Positions 47,698-56,912 are shown, numbered from the stretch's first letter. The stretch: DNA of 64,000 bases from Hyphomicrobiaceae bacterium (GCA_030655135.1 JAURWC010000020.1:1-64000), one strand, 5' to 3'. The notes: generated from the sequence alone by a model not told the origin. Numbers and translations are program-made.

Positions 47698-48435
47698 TTG
47701 GCATCGTCTCCGGCGCATCGTCACCTGCGAAAGCCCCGTGTCTTGCCCCTTGGCCCTATACTGGTCCACATCCTCACAGCCCTCGGGGTTGTATGCGCCT
47801 TAATGGCCACCCTGGCCGTGGCCGATCAGCGCTACGAGGCAATGTTCCTGTGGCTGGGCCTCGCCTTCGTGATCGATGGCATCGACGGCCCGCTGGCGCG
47901 CTACGTCGACATCAAGCGGCGCCTGCCCCGCTTCAGCGGCGAGCGGCTGGATCTCGTCATCGATTACCTGACCTACGTCTTCGTTCCGGTCTTGGCCGTG
48001 CTGAATGCCGGTTTGTTGCCCAGCGCCCTGGCCTTACCCATCGGCGCCGGCATGCTGCTCTCGTCGCTCTACCATTTCTCCGATACCGCCAGCAAAGCGG
48101 AGGACAACAGCTTCATCGGCTTTCCCGCGATCTGGAATATCGTTGCGTTTTATCTTTTCGTGTTTCAACCGGCGGCGTGGATCGCAGCGCTTGCCTGCGT
48201 CGTCTGCATCGGCCTGACGTTCGTTCCGGTCAAATGGGTGCATCCCATGCGGGTCGTATCCCGGCGGAGCATCACGCTGGCAATGTTGGCATTTTGGCTC
48301 ATCGCCGCGGCCGCAGCCGTCGCCGCGGGCTTCGGCTCGGTTCCACTGTGGTGCAAGGTGGTACTGCTCGCCGTCGCCGCGTATGCGCTGAGCCTGCCGT
48401 TTCTGGCTGATGCAAAGGCGCCGCGCGCGCCATGA
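47698..48435 (+). CDS. pcs: Phosphatidylcholine synthase
   Basis: The inner-membrane enzyme has about 245 residues and about eight helices; it condenses CDP-diacylglycerol with choline. The CDP-alcohol phosphotransferase motif is complete: DGIDGPLARYVDIKRR, then GERLDLVIDYLTY. LYHFSDTASKAEDNSFIGFP, WNIVAFYLF and WVHPMRVV are typical of Pcs. No ATG or GTG exists in the right place; TTG codons at 47659, 47698 and 47743 are the options, and 47698 gives the usual length. 47659 overlaps the preceding terminator. Confidence 0.88.
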   Translation: MASSPAHRHLRKPRVLPLGPILVHILTALGVVCALMATLAVADQRYEAMFLWLGLAFVIDGIDGPLARYVDIKRRLPRFSGERLDLVIDYLTYVFVPVLAVLNAGLLPSALALPIGAGMLLSSLYHFSDTASKAEDNSFIGFPAIWNIVAFYLFVFQPAAWIAALACVVCIGLTFVPVKWVHPMRVVSRRSITLAMLAFWLIAAAAAVAAGFGSVPLWCKVVLLAVAAYALSLPFLADAKAPRAP

Positions 48436-48594
48436 AGGATGTGCAGAGCCGCGCCGGGAGCGTTCACGGCGGCGGGAATCCTTTAAACTCGCCTCACGAT
48501 TCGCTTTGCCGATGCCGTCCCGGGGGATGTCTCTGGTAAGCCGCACTTGTAAGCCGCACTGGCGTTCCGCGGGGCCACCGTTGCGGAGAGCGCA

Positions 48595-49968
48595 ATGTCA
48601 CTGAGCGGGTCACAGACCGCAACACACCTCGTACCGCTCATGCGCTACCGCGACGTCGGGATAGCGTCCGAATGGCTGTGCGCAGCGTTTGGCTTCGAGC
48701 CGCATTTCGCCGCCAAGGCGCCGGACGGCGCGGTCTTCTATGCAGAGTTGCGGCTCGGCGATAGCATGATCATGCTGGGTGCTGCCGGCGAGCCGAGCCC
48801 CGATGACGTGATGGGCGAGTTGCCAGGCGCGGCCGGCGATGCGAACGTGCAAAGCTGCTACGTCGTTCTTGACGACGTCGATGCCCACTACGAGCAGGCA
48901 AGGCGCGCGGGCGCCACCGTGACTTTGGATATCAAGAGCGATGATATCGGCGGCCGCGGCTATTCGTGCCGCGACCTGGAGGGGCACGTCTGGAATTTCG
49001 GGACGTACGATCCTTGGAAGGGCCAAAGCAACGCGCCGCGCGCAAAGCGCAATCACACAGCGCCGGCAAAGGTGCCGGGACTTACGGCTGCAATTGCCCT
49101 GACCGTGGCCGTGTCAATTGTCTCGGGATGGTATGTTTATGGGCAAGTTCGCGGTCCTGGCGACGGCCTAACGCTGGAACGGATTCGCGAGGCCCTCTTG
49201 GGGCCGCGGCCGCCTAGCACAGGGTTGTCGACGGGCGGTATCAGCCGCGACGAGGAGGCCGCCGAGAAGCAAGCTGCCAGGCTCGAAGCTTCGCGTGCGC
49301 AGCGGGCCATGGCCGCGTTGAAAGAGGAACTGGAGCAGGAGCGGCGCGCCAAATCGGACGCGCTCGACGCCGCGGCGCAAGCGCAGGCCGCGATCGACAA
49401 GGCGCAAGCGAACGTCGAACAGGCCCAGACGGACGCGCTTAAGGCGCAAGCCGATACGCAAAAAGCTCAAGCGGAAGCTGAAGCGGCGCAAGCTGTGGCA
49501 GACAAGGCGGCGAAGTCGCAGTCAGCCGAGAGCGAGGCAGCCCGGCGGGAAGCTGAACGCGCGCAACAAGCCCTTGCAGCCGCTGCGAGGGCGCAAGAAA
49601 CAGCGGTCGCTCTTCGTGCCGATCTTGAACGAGAGCGCGCGGCCGTCTCGCGACCGGCTGCCGCGCAGCCGAGCAAGACCGACGCCGAACTGCGCGACGC
49701 CATAGCGGCTAAAGACGCCGCGCTGAAATCGGCACAAGAGGCCGCGGACGCCCTGGCCAAAGAGCGCGCGACCAAAGATTCCGCCTTGCGGGCGCTCGCC
49801 GACGCCGGTGCGCGCATTGCGACGCTGGAGGTCGAGCTGAAGGCCATGAAAACGCAGGCCGCACAGGCGCAATTGAAGCGTATGCGCGCGACATCTGCGG
49901 CACGAAACCCAGTCAAGCCGAAAGCAAAATCTGGATCGCAGCAGCCCTGGCCGTATTCCGAATGGTAG
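48595..49968 (+). CDS. VOC (glyoxalase-like) domain fused to a membrane anchor and coiled coil
   Basis: The protein has 457 residues in three parts. First, a VOC/glyoxalase-fold domain (about 8-140: HLVPLMRYRDVGIASEWLCA, AELRLGDSMIMLG, GYSCRDLEGHVWNFGTYDPW). Second, one membrane segment (about 162-183: LTAAIALTVAVSIVSGWYVY). Third, a 240-residue Ala/Gln/Glu/Lys coiled coil (about 215-440) with many AQA repeats, ending PWPYSEW. VOC domains of this kind resemble fosfomycin/bleomycin-resistance and PhnB-like proteins. The fusion to a long coiled coil is unusual, and the function is unknown. Confidence 0.8.
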   Translation: MSLSGSQTATHLVPLMRYRDVGIASEWLCAAFGFEPHFAAKAPDGAVFYAELRLGDSMIMLGAAGEPSPDDVMGELPGAAGDANVQSCYVVLDDVDAHYEQARRAGATVTLDIKSDDIGGRGYSCRDLEGHVWNFGTYDPWKGQSNAPRAKRNHTAPAKVPGLTAAIALTVAVSIVSGWYVYGQVRGPGDGLTLERIREALLGPRPPSTGLSTGGISRDEEAAEKQAARLEASRAQRAMAALKEELEQERRAKSDALDAAAQAQAAIDKAQANVEQAQTDALKAQADTQKAQAEAEAAQAVADKAAKSQSAESEAARREAERAQQALAAAARAQETAVALRADLERERAAVSRPAAAQPSKTDAELRDAIAAKDAALKSAQEAADALAKERATKDSALRALADAGARIATLEVELKAMKTQAAQAQLKRMRATSAARNPVKPKAKSGSQQPWPYSEW

Positions 49969-50148
49969 CAGCCGGCCTCCGTCGTTGCGCCGCCGGTCCG
50001 ATTGCGGAACCTGGATGGTGGTTCGCACGTCTTGCCAATGCGTAGGGCGCGCTGGCTTGCAGAGGCGCCCTTGAGCCGGACGCCGGTAACGAATACGCAC
50101 CTTTGAGCGTATTAGCGCCACGAGATCCGGCACTGAAAGGCGAAGACA

Positions 50149-50598
50149 ATGCAGAAATACCAAAAGGACGAAGCTGCCATCTCCAAGCTGACACCGGAGC
50201 AATACCGCGTGACGCAGCAGAGCGGCACGGAGCGTCCCGGCACAGGCGAATACCTGGACAACAAAGAGGCCGGCATTTACGTCGACATCGTTTCCGGCGA
50301 GCCGCTGTTTGCGTCATCCGACAAATATGAATCCGGATGCGGCTGGCCGAGCTTCACGAAACCTATCGAGCCCGCCAACGTCAACGAACTGCGCGACGAA
50401 ACGCTGGGCATGGTGCGCACCGAGGTTCGCTCGGCGCATGGCGACAGCCACCTCGGGCACGTCTTCGAAGATGGACCACCCGACCGTGGCGGCCTGCGCT
50501 ATTGCATCAACTCAGCGTCGCTGCGCTTCATTCCGCGCGAACGGATGCAAGCCGAAGGCTACGGCGACTTTCTCGACCAGGTCGAAGATATCGGTTGA
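50149..50598 (+). CDS. msrB: Peptide-methionine (R)-S-oxide reductase
   Basis: The 149-residue enzyme reduces methionine-R-sulfoxide. Core motifs [31 protein letters not shown] and the catalytic Cys in [13 protein letters not shown] are present. The two CxxC zinc pairs of many MsrB proteins are replaced ([14 protein letters not shown]), so this is the zinc-free form. There is no signal peptide, so it is cytoplasmic. Confidence 0.95.
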   Translation: MQKYQKDEAAISKLTPEQYRVTQQSGTERPGTGEYLDNKEAGIYVDIVSGEPLFASSDKYESGCGWPSFTKPIEPANVNELRDETLGMVRTEVRSAHGDSHLGHVFEDGPPDRGGLRYCINSASLRFIPRERMQAEGYGDFLDQVEDIG

Positions 50599-50645
50599 GT
50601 GATATCGCTGGGTTCTCCTGAGAAGATGCGCTTTGGACGTTAGAT

Positions 50646-50680
50646 AGGCCGTGTCGCGATCGTGGTCGTCACGGCCTTTT
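50646..50680 (+). terminator. Rho-independent terminator after msrB
   Basis: AGGCCGTG and CACGGCCT pair around a 16-base loop and are followed by TTTTAT. Confidence 0.8.
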
Positions 50681-50730
50681 ATAGTGTGTGGCATCGGGCT
50701 GCCGCGCGCGTCTTTTCGTTAACGGCCGAC

Positions 50731-50771
50731 ATCGGGAAGAATTGGCAGGCATATCGGGAGCTACTCCTGTG
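50731..50771. promoter_or_regulatory. Candidate operators upstream of xoxF-1
   Basis: ATCGGGAAGAATTGGC (50731) and ATCGGGAG-CTA-CTCCTGTG (50753-50771). The second matches the site at 59320-59338 at both ends (ATATCGGGA and TCCTGTG). They lie 250-290 bp before the dehydrogenase. The rest of 50681-51018 holds no gene I can support. Confidence 0.5.
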
Positions 50772-51018
50772 GCGTGGTTGGACGCTGCTGCGTAGCTTCC
50801 AATCACTGCAGTACGGTTCGGTCTGCAAGATGGCTTGAGCTTCCTCTCCGCCCCTCTTACAGCCGAGCCGATCTTCAGCCAGGTAGGCTCCGCCGGCACG
50901 ACTGGCGGCAATATCAAGAAACGTATCGTCCACCAGCAATTGTCCCCCCTCGCGGCGGGGCACGGCGACCTATTGCGCGTGCTCATCTGAGGCGGGCGAG
51001 AGCCAATGAGGAAACGGC

Positions 51019-52905
51019 ATGAACCGGAAACTCCTAATGTTAGCAGGCAGCCTGTTGGTTGCCTCGCTCGGAGTGAGCGCGCCAGCGTTCGCCAACTCCG
51101 AGATCGAAGAAAGGGCCAAGAACGAAAATCTGTGGCCCGCGCCCGGCCGCGACAATCAGCTGACGCGTCATTCGAAGCTGAAAGACATCAACACCGAGAC
51201 CGTCGGCAAGATGCACATGGTCTGGACGCAGTCGATGAACTCGACGCGCGGCCAGGAAGGCCAGCCCGTCGTCGTCGAGCATGACGGCAAGCCGATGATG
51301 TTCTTCTCGTCCGGCTGCCCCGACATGGCGCGCTGCAACGTCGTGCAGGCGCTCGACCTGTCCGACCCGGACAACCCCAAGCAGATCTGGAACTACGTCA
51401 AGACCACGGATCGCGACGAGTCCGCCATCCCGCGCGCTTGCTGCGATACGGTTCACCGCGGCGTGAACTACGTCAAAGGCAAGCTGATCTATCACACCCT
51501 CGACGGCTTCGTGATCGCGCTCGACGCATCGACCGGCAAGGAAGTCTGGGTCGTCAAGCACGCGTATCCTGAAAAGGGTGAGACGCTGACCGGCCCGACG
51601 CTGGTTGCCGAGAACGTCGTGATCGCCGGCTTCGGCGGCGACGAGTTCGCAGCCCGCGGCCGCCTGACGGCCTACGACATCGAAACCGGCAAGGTCGTGT
51701 GGAACTGCCACTCGACGGGTTCGGACAAGGATGTCTGCCTGACGCCCGAGACCAACAAGGCCAACCCGCATTTCGGTACGGCCGGCACCGACCTGGGCAT
51801 TTCCACGTATCCGGCCACGAACGGCGGCGAGTGGAAAATCGGCGGCGGCGCTTACTGGGCCTGGGGCAGCTACGACCCCGACCTGAAGCTCGTCTACTGG
51901 TCCACCGGCAACCCCGGTCACTGGAGCCCGACCTATCGTTGCGGCGACAAGACCCACGACGAATGCAACACCGGCAAGTGGGACAACAAGTGGTCGATGA
52001 CCATTTTCGCCCGCAAGGTGGACACCGGCGAAACCGTCTGGGCCTACCAGATGACGCCGTTCGACCAGTGGGACTATGACGGCGTCAACGAAAACATCCT
52101 CTCGGACATGGAAATCGACGGGAAGAAGTATAAGACGCTGACGCACTTCGACCGTAACGGCTTTGCCTACGTTCTCAATCGTGTCGACGGCACGCTGCTG
52201 CGCGCCAACAAGTTCGTCACGGTGGACTGGGCCGAGAAGGTCGACCTGAAAACCGGCCGTCCCGTGAAGGTGCGCGAGCACTCGCCGTTCGAGGTTGGCC
52301 GCAACACGCCGGCTTGCCCGTCGGCGATGGGTGGCAAGGATCAGCAGCCCTGCGCTCACGATCCGGCCGAACCGACGAAGTTCTATTGCCCCACGAACAA
52401 CTGGTGCATGGAAGACGAACCGCAGGAGCGCACGCACACGCAGCAGGGCACGGTCTACGTGTTCGCCAACGTGTACATGTATCCTGAGAAGCCCGGCATC
52501 ACCGGCAAATTCAAGAAGTTCGACGTCGTGACCGGTAAGGCCGATTGGGAAATCCCCGATCCGTTCCCGAACTGGGGTGGCGCGCTCGTCACCGATGGCG
52601 GCCTAGCCTTCTACGGCTCGCTAGGTGGTGACTTCCGTGCCGTCGACAAGAAAACCGGCAAGGTTCTTTGGCAGCGCAAACTGTCGTCCGGCATCATCGG
52701 CAACCCGATCACCTACAAGGTCAAGGGTAAGCAGTACGTGTCGGTGTTCGCGGGCATCGGCGGCTGGATCGGTCTTCCGGTCACCGCAGGTCTCGACATG
52801 AACGACAAGTTCGGTGCGATCGGTGCAACGGCAATGGCGAAGGCAGCGAACCTGACTTCGATCCCGCCGGGCGCCAACCTCTACACCTTCCGTCTGTTCG
52901 ACTGA
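51019..52905 (+). CDS. xoxF: PQQ-dependent methanol dehydrogenase, XoxF type (copy 1)
   Basis: The protein has 628 residues: a signal peptide (to residue 25, APAFA), then an eight-bladed propeller. The vicinal disulfide CC at 141-142 and WDYDGVNEN with Asp 352 (catalytic) and Asp 354 (the extra Asp marking lanthanide-dependent enzymes) are present. It oxidises methanol or another primary alcohol in the periplasm. It carries 12 Cys (100, 106, 141, 142, 230, 240, 308, 316, 433, 445, 457, 463), far more than classical MxaF, and all have counterparts in copy 2. The sequence is clearly diverged from XoxF5. No cytochrome cL gene is adjacent. The next gene encodes its probable XoxJ-like partner. Confidence 0.93.
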   Translation: MNRKLLMLAGSLLVASLGVSAPAFANSEIEERAKNENLWPAPGRDNQLTRHSKLKDINTETVGKMHMVWTQSMNSTRGQEGQPVVVEHDGKPMMFFSSGCPDMARCNVVQALDLSDPDNPKQIWNYVKTTDRDESAIPRACCDTVHRGVNYVKGKLIYHTLDGFVIALDASTGKEVWVVKHAYPEKGETLTGPTLVAENVVIAGFGGDEFAARGRLTAYDIETGKVVWNCHSTGSDKDVCLTPETNKANPHFGTAGTDLGISTYPATNGGEWKIGGGAYWAWGSYDPDLKLVYWSTGNPGHWSPTYRCGDKTHDECNTGKWDNKWSMTIFARKVDTGETVWAYQMTPFDQWDYDGVNENILSDMEIDGKKYKTLTHFDRNGFAYVLNRVDGTLLRANKFVTVDWAEKVDLKTGRPVKVREHSPFEVGRNTPACPSAMGGKDQQPCAHDPAEPTKFYCPTNNWCMEDEPQERTHTQQGTVYVFANVYMYPEKPGITGKFKKFDVVTGKADWEIPDPFPNWGGALVTDGGLAFYGSLGGDFRAVDKKTGKVLWQRKLSSGIIGNPITYKVKGKQYVSVFAGIGGWIGLPVTAGLDMNDKFGAIGATAMAKAANLTSIPPGANLYTFRLFD

Positions 52906-52969
52906 TGCCGTCTTAGCAAAACCGGCAGACGCCTGGTGCCGAAAGGCCCCGGGCGTCTCGCCGTTTAAG

Positions 52970-53001
52970 CTCCCTCACCCCTTTCTTACGGGGAGAGGGA
53001 G
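52970..53001. repeat. REP-like CTCCCTCACCCC element
   Basis: CTCCCTCACCCC, TTTCTTAC, GGGGAGAGGGAG: a palindrome of the family that also forms the pair at 54972-55129. It lies between xoxF-1 and the XoxJ-ankyrin gene. A stem AGACGCC/GGCGTCT just before it (52927-52957) may stabilise the xoxF message. Confidence 0.75.
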
Positions 53002-53046
53002 AAGAGGCGTTCACCTGCGACGACACTGTGACCTGAGGACACTGAA

Positions 53047-54894
53047 TTGCGTACTCTTCGAGCACTCGCCGTGATCGCATTTGCGCTAGCCGCTACGAAC
53101 GTCGCCAGCGCCCAGCGATTGAAGGAATACACGAAGAACAAGAACTTTGACGACCTCACCCACGCCGAACACAGCGCCGCCAAGTCGGAGGCGCGCAACC
53201 GCACGCTGAAGCGTTTGCGCGTGTGCGCCGATCCCGGCAACATGCCGATGTCCAACGACAAGGGCGAAGGCTATCAGAACAAGATCGCCGAGCTGCTCGC
53301 GCGCTCCATGGGCGGCGAGGTCAGCTTCTTCTGGCGACCGTATCTGGAGCGCGGCGTGACGCGCGAAACCTTTGCCAACGACGAATGCGATGTGCTGATG
53401 GACATGCCGGTCGGTGGCCAGGCGCACATCCTCACTACCAACCCGATCTATCGTTCCACATACGTGTTGGCTTGGCGAAGCGACAGCGGTTACGACTTCA
53501 CCAGCCTCGACGATCCGAAGCTGAAAGAGCTGCGGATCGGCGTCTTCCAGCACTCCGGCATGCGTGAGGCGCTGGCGCGTCGCGGCTACGACGAACGCAA
53601 GATCGACCTGCACATCATTTCGCACATGGCGGATCTGCGGCCGGAAGAACAGCCGTGGCGTCAGGTGCAAAAGGTTCTCGACCGCCAGATCGACCTGGCT
53701 GCCGTCTGGGGTCCGTTCGCGGGCTGGCTGCCGAAGATGAAGAACGAGCCGCTCGTCATCCGTCCGGTCAACATGATGGAAGACAAGGTTCCGATGGAGT
53801 TCGACCTCGCCATCGGCATGAAGCAGAACAACGTGCTGCTGAAATACATGATCGACTGGGCGCTGGATCGCAACAAGAACGAGATCGCCAAGATCCTCGC
53901 CGACTACGGCGTGCCGCTGGTCCAGTGCAGCAAGTGCACGGTACAGGGCGACATCCCCTCGCACGGCAGCTACTACGAAAAACTCCGCGGCCTCGCCCAT
54001 GCCGAAGACCGCTACCTGAAGCAAGCCGCTCCGATGCAGGCAACCGCCAAGGCGTCGGCCGACCAAGTCGTGACCGCCGAGCGGGTGGAGCAATGGCTCA
54101 AGGACGGCGCGGATCTGAACGAAGAACTGCACAACGGCATCATCGCCAACGACGCGACGCGCGTCGCGCTGCTGATCGGCAAAGGCGCGGACGTCAATCA
54201 ACAAAACGCGCAAGGCTATGGCCCGTTGCACAGCGCCGCTCGAAACCGCAATGCGCCGATCGTCGAGCTGCTGGCGAAACACAAGGCGGACGTCAACGGC
54301 CTGGACAGTGACGGCTTCACGCCGCTCGACTACGCGGTTGGCCGCAATCACGTGCCGACGATCGACATGCTGCACAAGCTGGGCGCCGATCTGAACCTGA
54401 AGGACCGGAACGGCATCACGCCTCTCGTGCAGGCGCTGTCTGACGGCCGCTACCATGCCGCCAAGGCGCTTATGGATCGCGGTGCCGACGTCAATCGTGC
54501 GGCCGGCAACGAAGACATCACGCCGCTGATGGCGGTGGCGACGCAGATCACGGCGCAAACGCGCCAGACGCACATTACGCAGGGCCCGCCGCCGTCGGCG
54601 CTGGCGGACGAGCTCATCAAGAAGGGTGCCAGCGTCAACGCCGTGTCGAAGCACGGAGTAACCCCGCTGATGATCGCGGCCGGGCACAACAATGCGCCGA
54701 TGATCGGTCTCTTGCTGCGTGCCGGAGCCGATCCAGCGATGAAGTCGGCCGACGGAAAGACGGCCATCGACGTGGCGCAAAAGGCCCTGAACGACGACGC
54801 CATCGGCGCGCTGAAGTTCCTGGCGAGACCAAGCGGCCCGGGCGCCGCAGGCGTTGCGCCGTCCAAGCCAGCGCCGCCGCCCGCGCAGAACTGA
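53047..54894 (+). CDS. XoxJ-like quinoprotein-associated binding protein fused to ankyrin repeats (copy 1)
   Basis: The protein has 615 residues and starts at TTG with GAGGA upstream. A signal peptide (to about 22) precedes a periplasmic binding-protein-like domain of the quinoprotein-associated (MoxJ/XoxJ, TIGR03871-like) family at about 55-300 (LRVCADPGNMPMSN, FFWRPYLERGVTRETF, CDVLMDMPVG, VWGPFAGWLPK). That domain ends with a conserved CSKC. About six ankyrin repeats (345-600) follow (GADVNQQNAQGYGPLHSAAR, GITPLVQAL, GVTPLMIAAGHNNAP) and a Pro-rich tail. XoxJ is thought to help mature or activate XoxF. The ankyrin extension should add a protein-binding surface in the periplasm. Copy 2 is at 61965-63788. 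Confidence 0.9.
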   Translation: MRTLRALAVIAFALAATNVASAQRLKEYTKNKNFDDLTHAEHSAAKSEARNRTLKRLRVCADPGNMPMSNDKGEGYQNKIAELLARSMGGEVSFFWRPYLERGVTRETFANDECDVLMDMPVGGQAHILTTNPIYRSTYVLAWRSDSGYDFTSLDDPKLKELRIGVFQHSGMREALARRGYDERKIDLHIISHMADLRPEEQPWRQVQKVLDRQIDLAAVWGPFAGWLPKMKNEPLVIRPVNMMEDKVPMEFDLAIGMKQNNVLLKYMIDWALDRNKNEIAKILADYGVPLVQCSKCTVQGDIPSHGSYYEKLRGLAHAEDRYLKQAAPMQATAKASADQVVTAERVEQWLKDGADLNEELHNGIIANDATRVALLIGKGADVNQQNAQGYGPLHSAARNRNAPIVELLAKHKADVNGLDSDGFTPLDYAVGRNHVPTIDMLHKLGADLNLKDRNGITPLVQALSDGRYHAAKALMDRGADVNRAAGNEDITPLMAVATQITAQTRQTHITQGPPPSALADELIKKGASVNAVSKHGVTPLMIAAGHNNAPMIGLLLRAGADPAMKSADGKTAIDVAQKALNDDAIGALKFLARPSGPGAAGVAPSKPAPPPAQN

Positions 54895-54937
54895 TAGCGC
54901 GCCCTTCTCGATCTTCCCCACTCTGGAGACGTACCTG

Positions 54938-56131
54938 ATGTCCACGCCGCCAACGAAGTCCGCCGCCCGGTCCCCTCTCCCCGTCCTTCACGGGGAGAGG
55001 GTTAGGGTGAGGGGCAGGTTCCAGGCGAGCGGCCTAGCCAGCTCCAACCACAAGACTCATGCGCCCTCAGCGGCGCGCCAGCCGCTGCCCCTTACCCCGA
55101 CCCTCTCCCCGCGCGCGGGAAGAGGGGGACGTGCTGCCGCAGCGCTAACGCGAATGACAATGGTTTCGGCGATTGCCGCGATTGCCGTGGCGGCGACGCC
55201 GGCGTCCGCTCTGGCCGATACCATTTTCGTGTCGAACGAGAAGGACAACACCATCACCGTGCTCGACAGCGAAACGCTGAAGGTGATCAAGACCATCCCC
55301 ACAGGACTTCGCCCGCGCGGCATCGTGATGACCCCCGACTTCAAGGAGCTGCTGGTGTGCGCGGGCGACGACAACCGGCTCGACGTCATCGACACGGCCA
55401 CGCTGGAAGTCACGCGCACGCTGCCGTCGGGCCCCGACCCCGAATTGCTCGATGTCGATCCGAAAGGCGAACGCATTTACATAGCGAATGAGGACGACAG
55501 CATCGTCACCGTGCTGCAGCGCGCCGACGGTAAAGTGTTGTCGGAAGTCGCTGTCGGCATCGAGCCGGAAGGCATGGCCGTCAGCCCGGACAACAAGATC
55601 ACGGTGGCGACATCCGAAGCCACCAGCATGGCGCACGTGATCGACAACGCCACGTTCGAAGTCCTCGCCAACATTCTCGTCGACACACGGCCGCGCGAAG
55701 CGCGCTTCACATGGGACGGCAAGCACGTCTGGGTGTCGTCGGAGATCGGCGGTACGGTTACGGTGATCGATGCCGCGACGCTGCAGCCCGTAAAAAAGTT
55801 CGGCTTCGAAATTCCCGGCGTCGATCCCGATCTCATCCAGCCGGTCGGCATTCGCTTCACGCTGGACGGCAAGCGCGCGTTCGTGGCGTTGAGCCATGCC
55901 AATCGCGTGGCCGTCGTGAACGCGGCCACGTTCGAGATCGAACGCTACATCCTGGTTGGCCAGCGTCCCTGGCACATGCAGCTGTCACCCGATGGCAAGA
56001 CGCTATACGTCGCCAACGGTCTCACCAACGACATGACGGTCGTCGATGTCGAAACGTTCAAACCGGAGAAGTCGGTGCCGGTCGGCCGGCTGCCGTGGGG
56101 CGTCGCAATCAAGCCGGGCAAAGCGCCGTAG
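54938..56131 (+). CDS. Exported YVTN beta-propeller protein, PQQ-dehydrogenase-associated
   Basis: About seven 40-residue YVTN-like repeats (DTIFVSNEKDNTITVLDSET, IYIANEDDSIVTVLQR, LYVANGLTNDMTVVDVET) fill the C-terminal 320 residues. This matches the beta-propeller family tied to PQQ-dependent alcohol catabolism (TIGR03866-like). The signal peptide is VSAIAAIAVAATPASALA. From ATG 54938 (GGAG upstream) about 70 residues precede the signal. They are the in-frame translation of a REP-element pair (54972-55129), read as LTPTLSPRAGRG and PVLHGERVRVRG. The alternative start is ATG 55154, without a ribosome-binding site. Confidence 0.85.
   Translation: MSTPPTKSAARSPLPVLHGERVRVRGRFQASGLASSNHKTHAPSAARQPLPLTPTLSPRAGRGGRAAAALTRMTMVSAIAAIAVAATPASALADTIFVSNEKDNTITVLDSETLKVIKTIPTGLRPRGIVMTPDFKELLVCAGDDNRLDVIDTATLEVTRTLPSGPDPELLDVDPKGERIYIANEDDSIVTVLQRADGKVLSEVAVGIEPEGMAVSPDNKITVATSEATSMAHVIDNATFEVLANILVDTRPREARFTWDGKHVWVSSEIGGTVTVIDAATLQPVKKFGFEIPGVDPDLIQPVGIRFTLDGKRAFVALSHANRVAVVNAATFEIERYILVGQRPWHMQLSPDGKTLYVANGLTNDMTVVDVETFKPEKSVPVGRLPWGVAIKPGKAP
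54972..55129. repeat. Inverted pair of REP-like elements (REPIN)
   Basis: CCCCTCTCCCCGT...ACGGGGAGAGGG followed by TTAGGGTGAGGGG (to 55014), and the inverse CCCCTTACCCCGACCCTCTCCCCG...GAGGGGG (from 55088). The two face each other across 73 bp. The pair lies within the 5' end of the propeller reading frame and is read through. Confidence 0.85.
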
Positions 56132-56190
56132 GCGCGGCTGTACGAAACTGCGTAGCGCTCGTGACGCGAGATCTTGTGAGTGCGTGCCCT

Positions 56191-56216
56191 GGGGTCAGAC
56201 CCATGGGTCTGACCCC
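56191..56216. repeat. GGGGTCAGACC palindrome (copy 2)
   Basis: A perfect 26-bp palindrome, GGGGTCAGACCCA/TGGGTCTGACCCC, between convergent genes. It is related to 23570-23593 and may act as a terminator. Confidence 0.8.
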
Positions 56217-56298
56217 GAAACTGGCGTTCGCTGTTGGCGAATAATTGCGCATCATTAAGGGCTGCGCACGTCAAGTCGCCAGGATGCAGCCAAGCGAC

Positions 56299-56811
56299 TT
56301 ACTGCACCATCACCCGATTGCCGTCTTCGGTCATGGCTTCACCGGGTTTGATGTCTCCGCAGTCGGCGCCGAGATACTCGCCAGTCTGATCGATCTTGCG
56401 CTCGCGCTGCAGCGGCTTGCCGGAGGGCGGCGTCGTGATTGTCGTCGAGACAATCTTGACCGCGAACGATTTCTTGAAGTCGCCCGAGATTTCCGTGCGG
56501 CTCGTCACCTTGTCGACGGCGTAGGCGCACTCGGCATCGACGACCGTCGTATTGCCGTCCTGCTTGACGTCGTAGCGGGAGCAGTTCGATTTGTGCTCGC
56601 TGGCGCTGGCTTCCGCGGTGTTTTTTTCCATCTCCGCCGTGATGCACATCGTCAGCGACTGCTTGATCGGGCCGCGGCCCTCATCCATCTCGGTCTGCAG
56701 CTTCCACTTGCCCGGCTCTCGCTGCGGAAGCTCTCCGTCGGCGGCGAATGCTGTTGAGTTGAGCAAGGTGGACAACAGCAGCGCCGTGGCAATAGCTGGG
56801 AAATTCGGCAT
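56299..56811 (-). CDS. Exported DUF3617-family protein
   Basis: The protein has 170 residues. A signal peptide (LLLSTLLNSTAFA) is followed by REPGKWKLQTEMDEGRGP, CITAEMEKN, SNCSRYDVKQDGNTTVVDAE, the FKKSFAVKIVSTT strand and YLGADCGDIKPGEAM. This matches DUF3617, small periplasmic proteins of unknown role with a lipocalin-like look. ATG 56811 has GAGG upstream. A perfect copy of the ATCGGGAA palindrome lies 80-100 bp upstream. It sits between the two xoxF modules. Confidence 0.8.
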   Translation of the reverse strand: MPNFPAIATALLLSTLLNSTAFAADGELPQREPGKWKLQTEMDEGRGPIKQSLTMCITAEMEKNTAEASASEHKSNCSRYDVKQDGNTTVVDAECAYAVDKVTSRTEISGDFKKSFAVKIVSTTITTPPSGKPLQRERKIDQTGEYLGADCGDIKPGEAMTEDGNRVMVQ

Positions 56812-56891
56812 CGGGGAAACCTCGGACTGATTGGCTTGGCGAGCGGGCGACCGTATCCGACCGCGCCCTAATCGCAAGATATCCAACGCAT

Positions 56892-56912
56892 ATCGGGAAC
56901 TTTTCCCGATCG
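56892..56912. promoter_or_regulatory. ATCGGGAA-CTT-TTCCCGAT palindrome
   Basis: A perfect 8-3-8 inverted repeat (56894-56912) preceded by AT. It lies 83 bp before DUF3617 (minus strand) and 222 bp before the serine hydrolase (plus strand). It is the best copy of the motif also found upstream of both xoxF modules. Confidence 0.6.

Noticed and set aside
49998-50025. EcfG-like site before msrB (GGAAC-N17-CGTC)
   Set aside because: The -10 box differs from CGTT and the spacing is 17; the two accepted sites are exact.
50679-50986. Minus-strand frames in the gap before xoxF-1
   Set aside because: No family resemblance or ribosome-binding site, and the composition is irregular. The gap is better explained as a control region with operator candidates.
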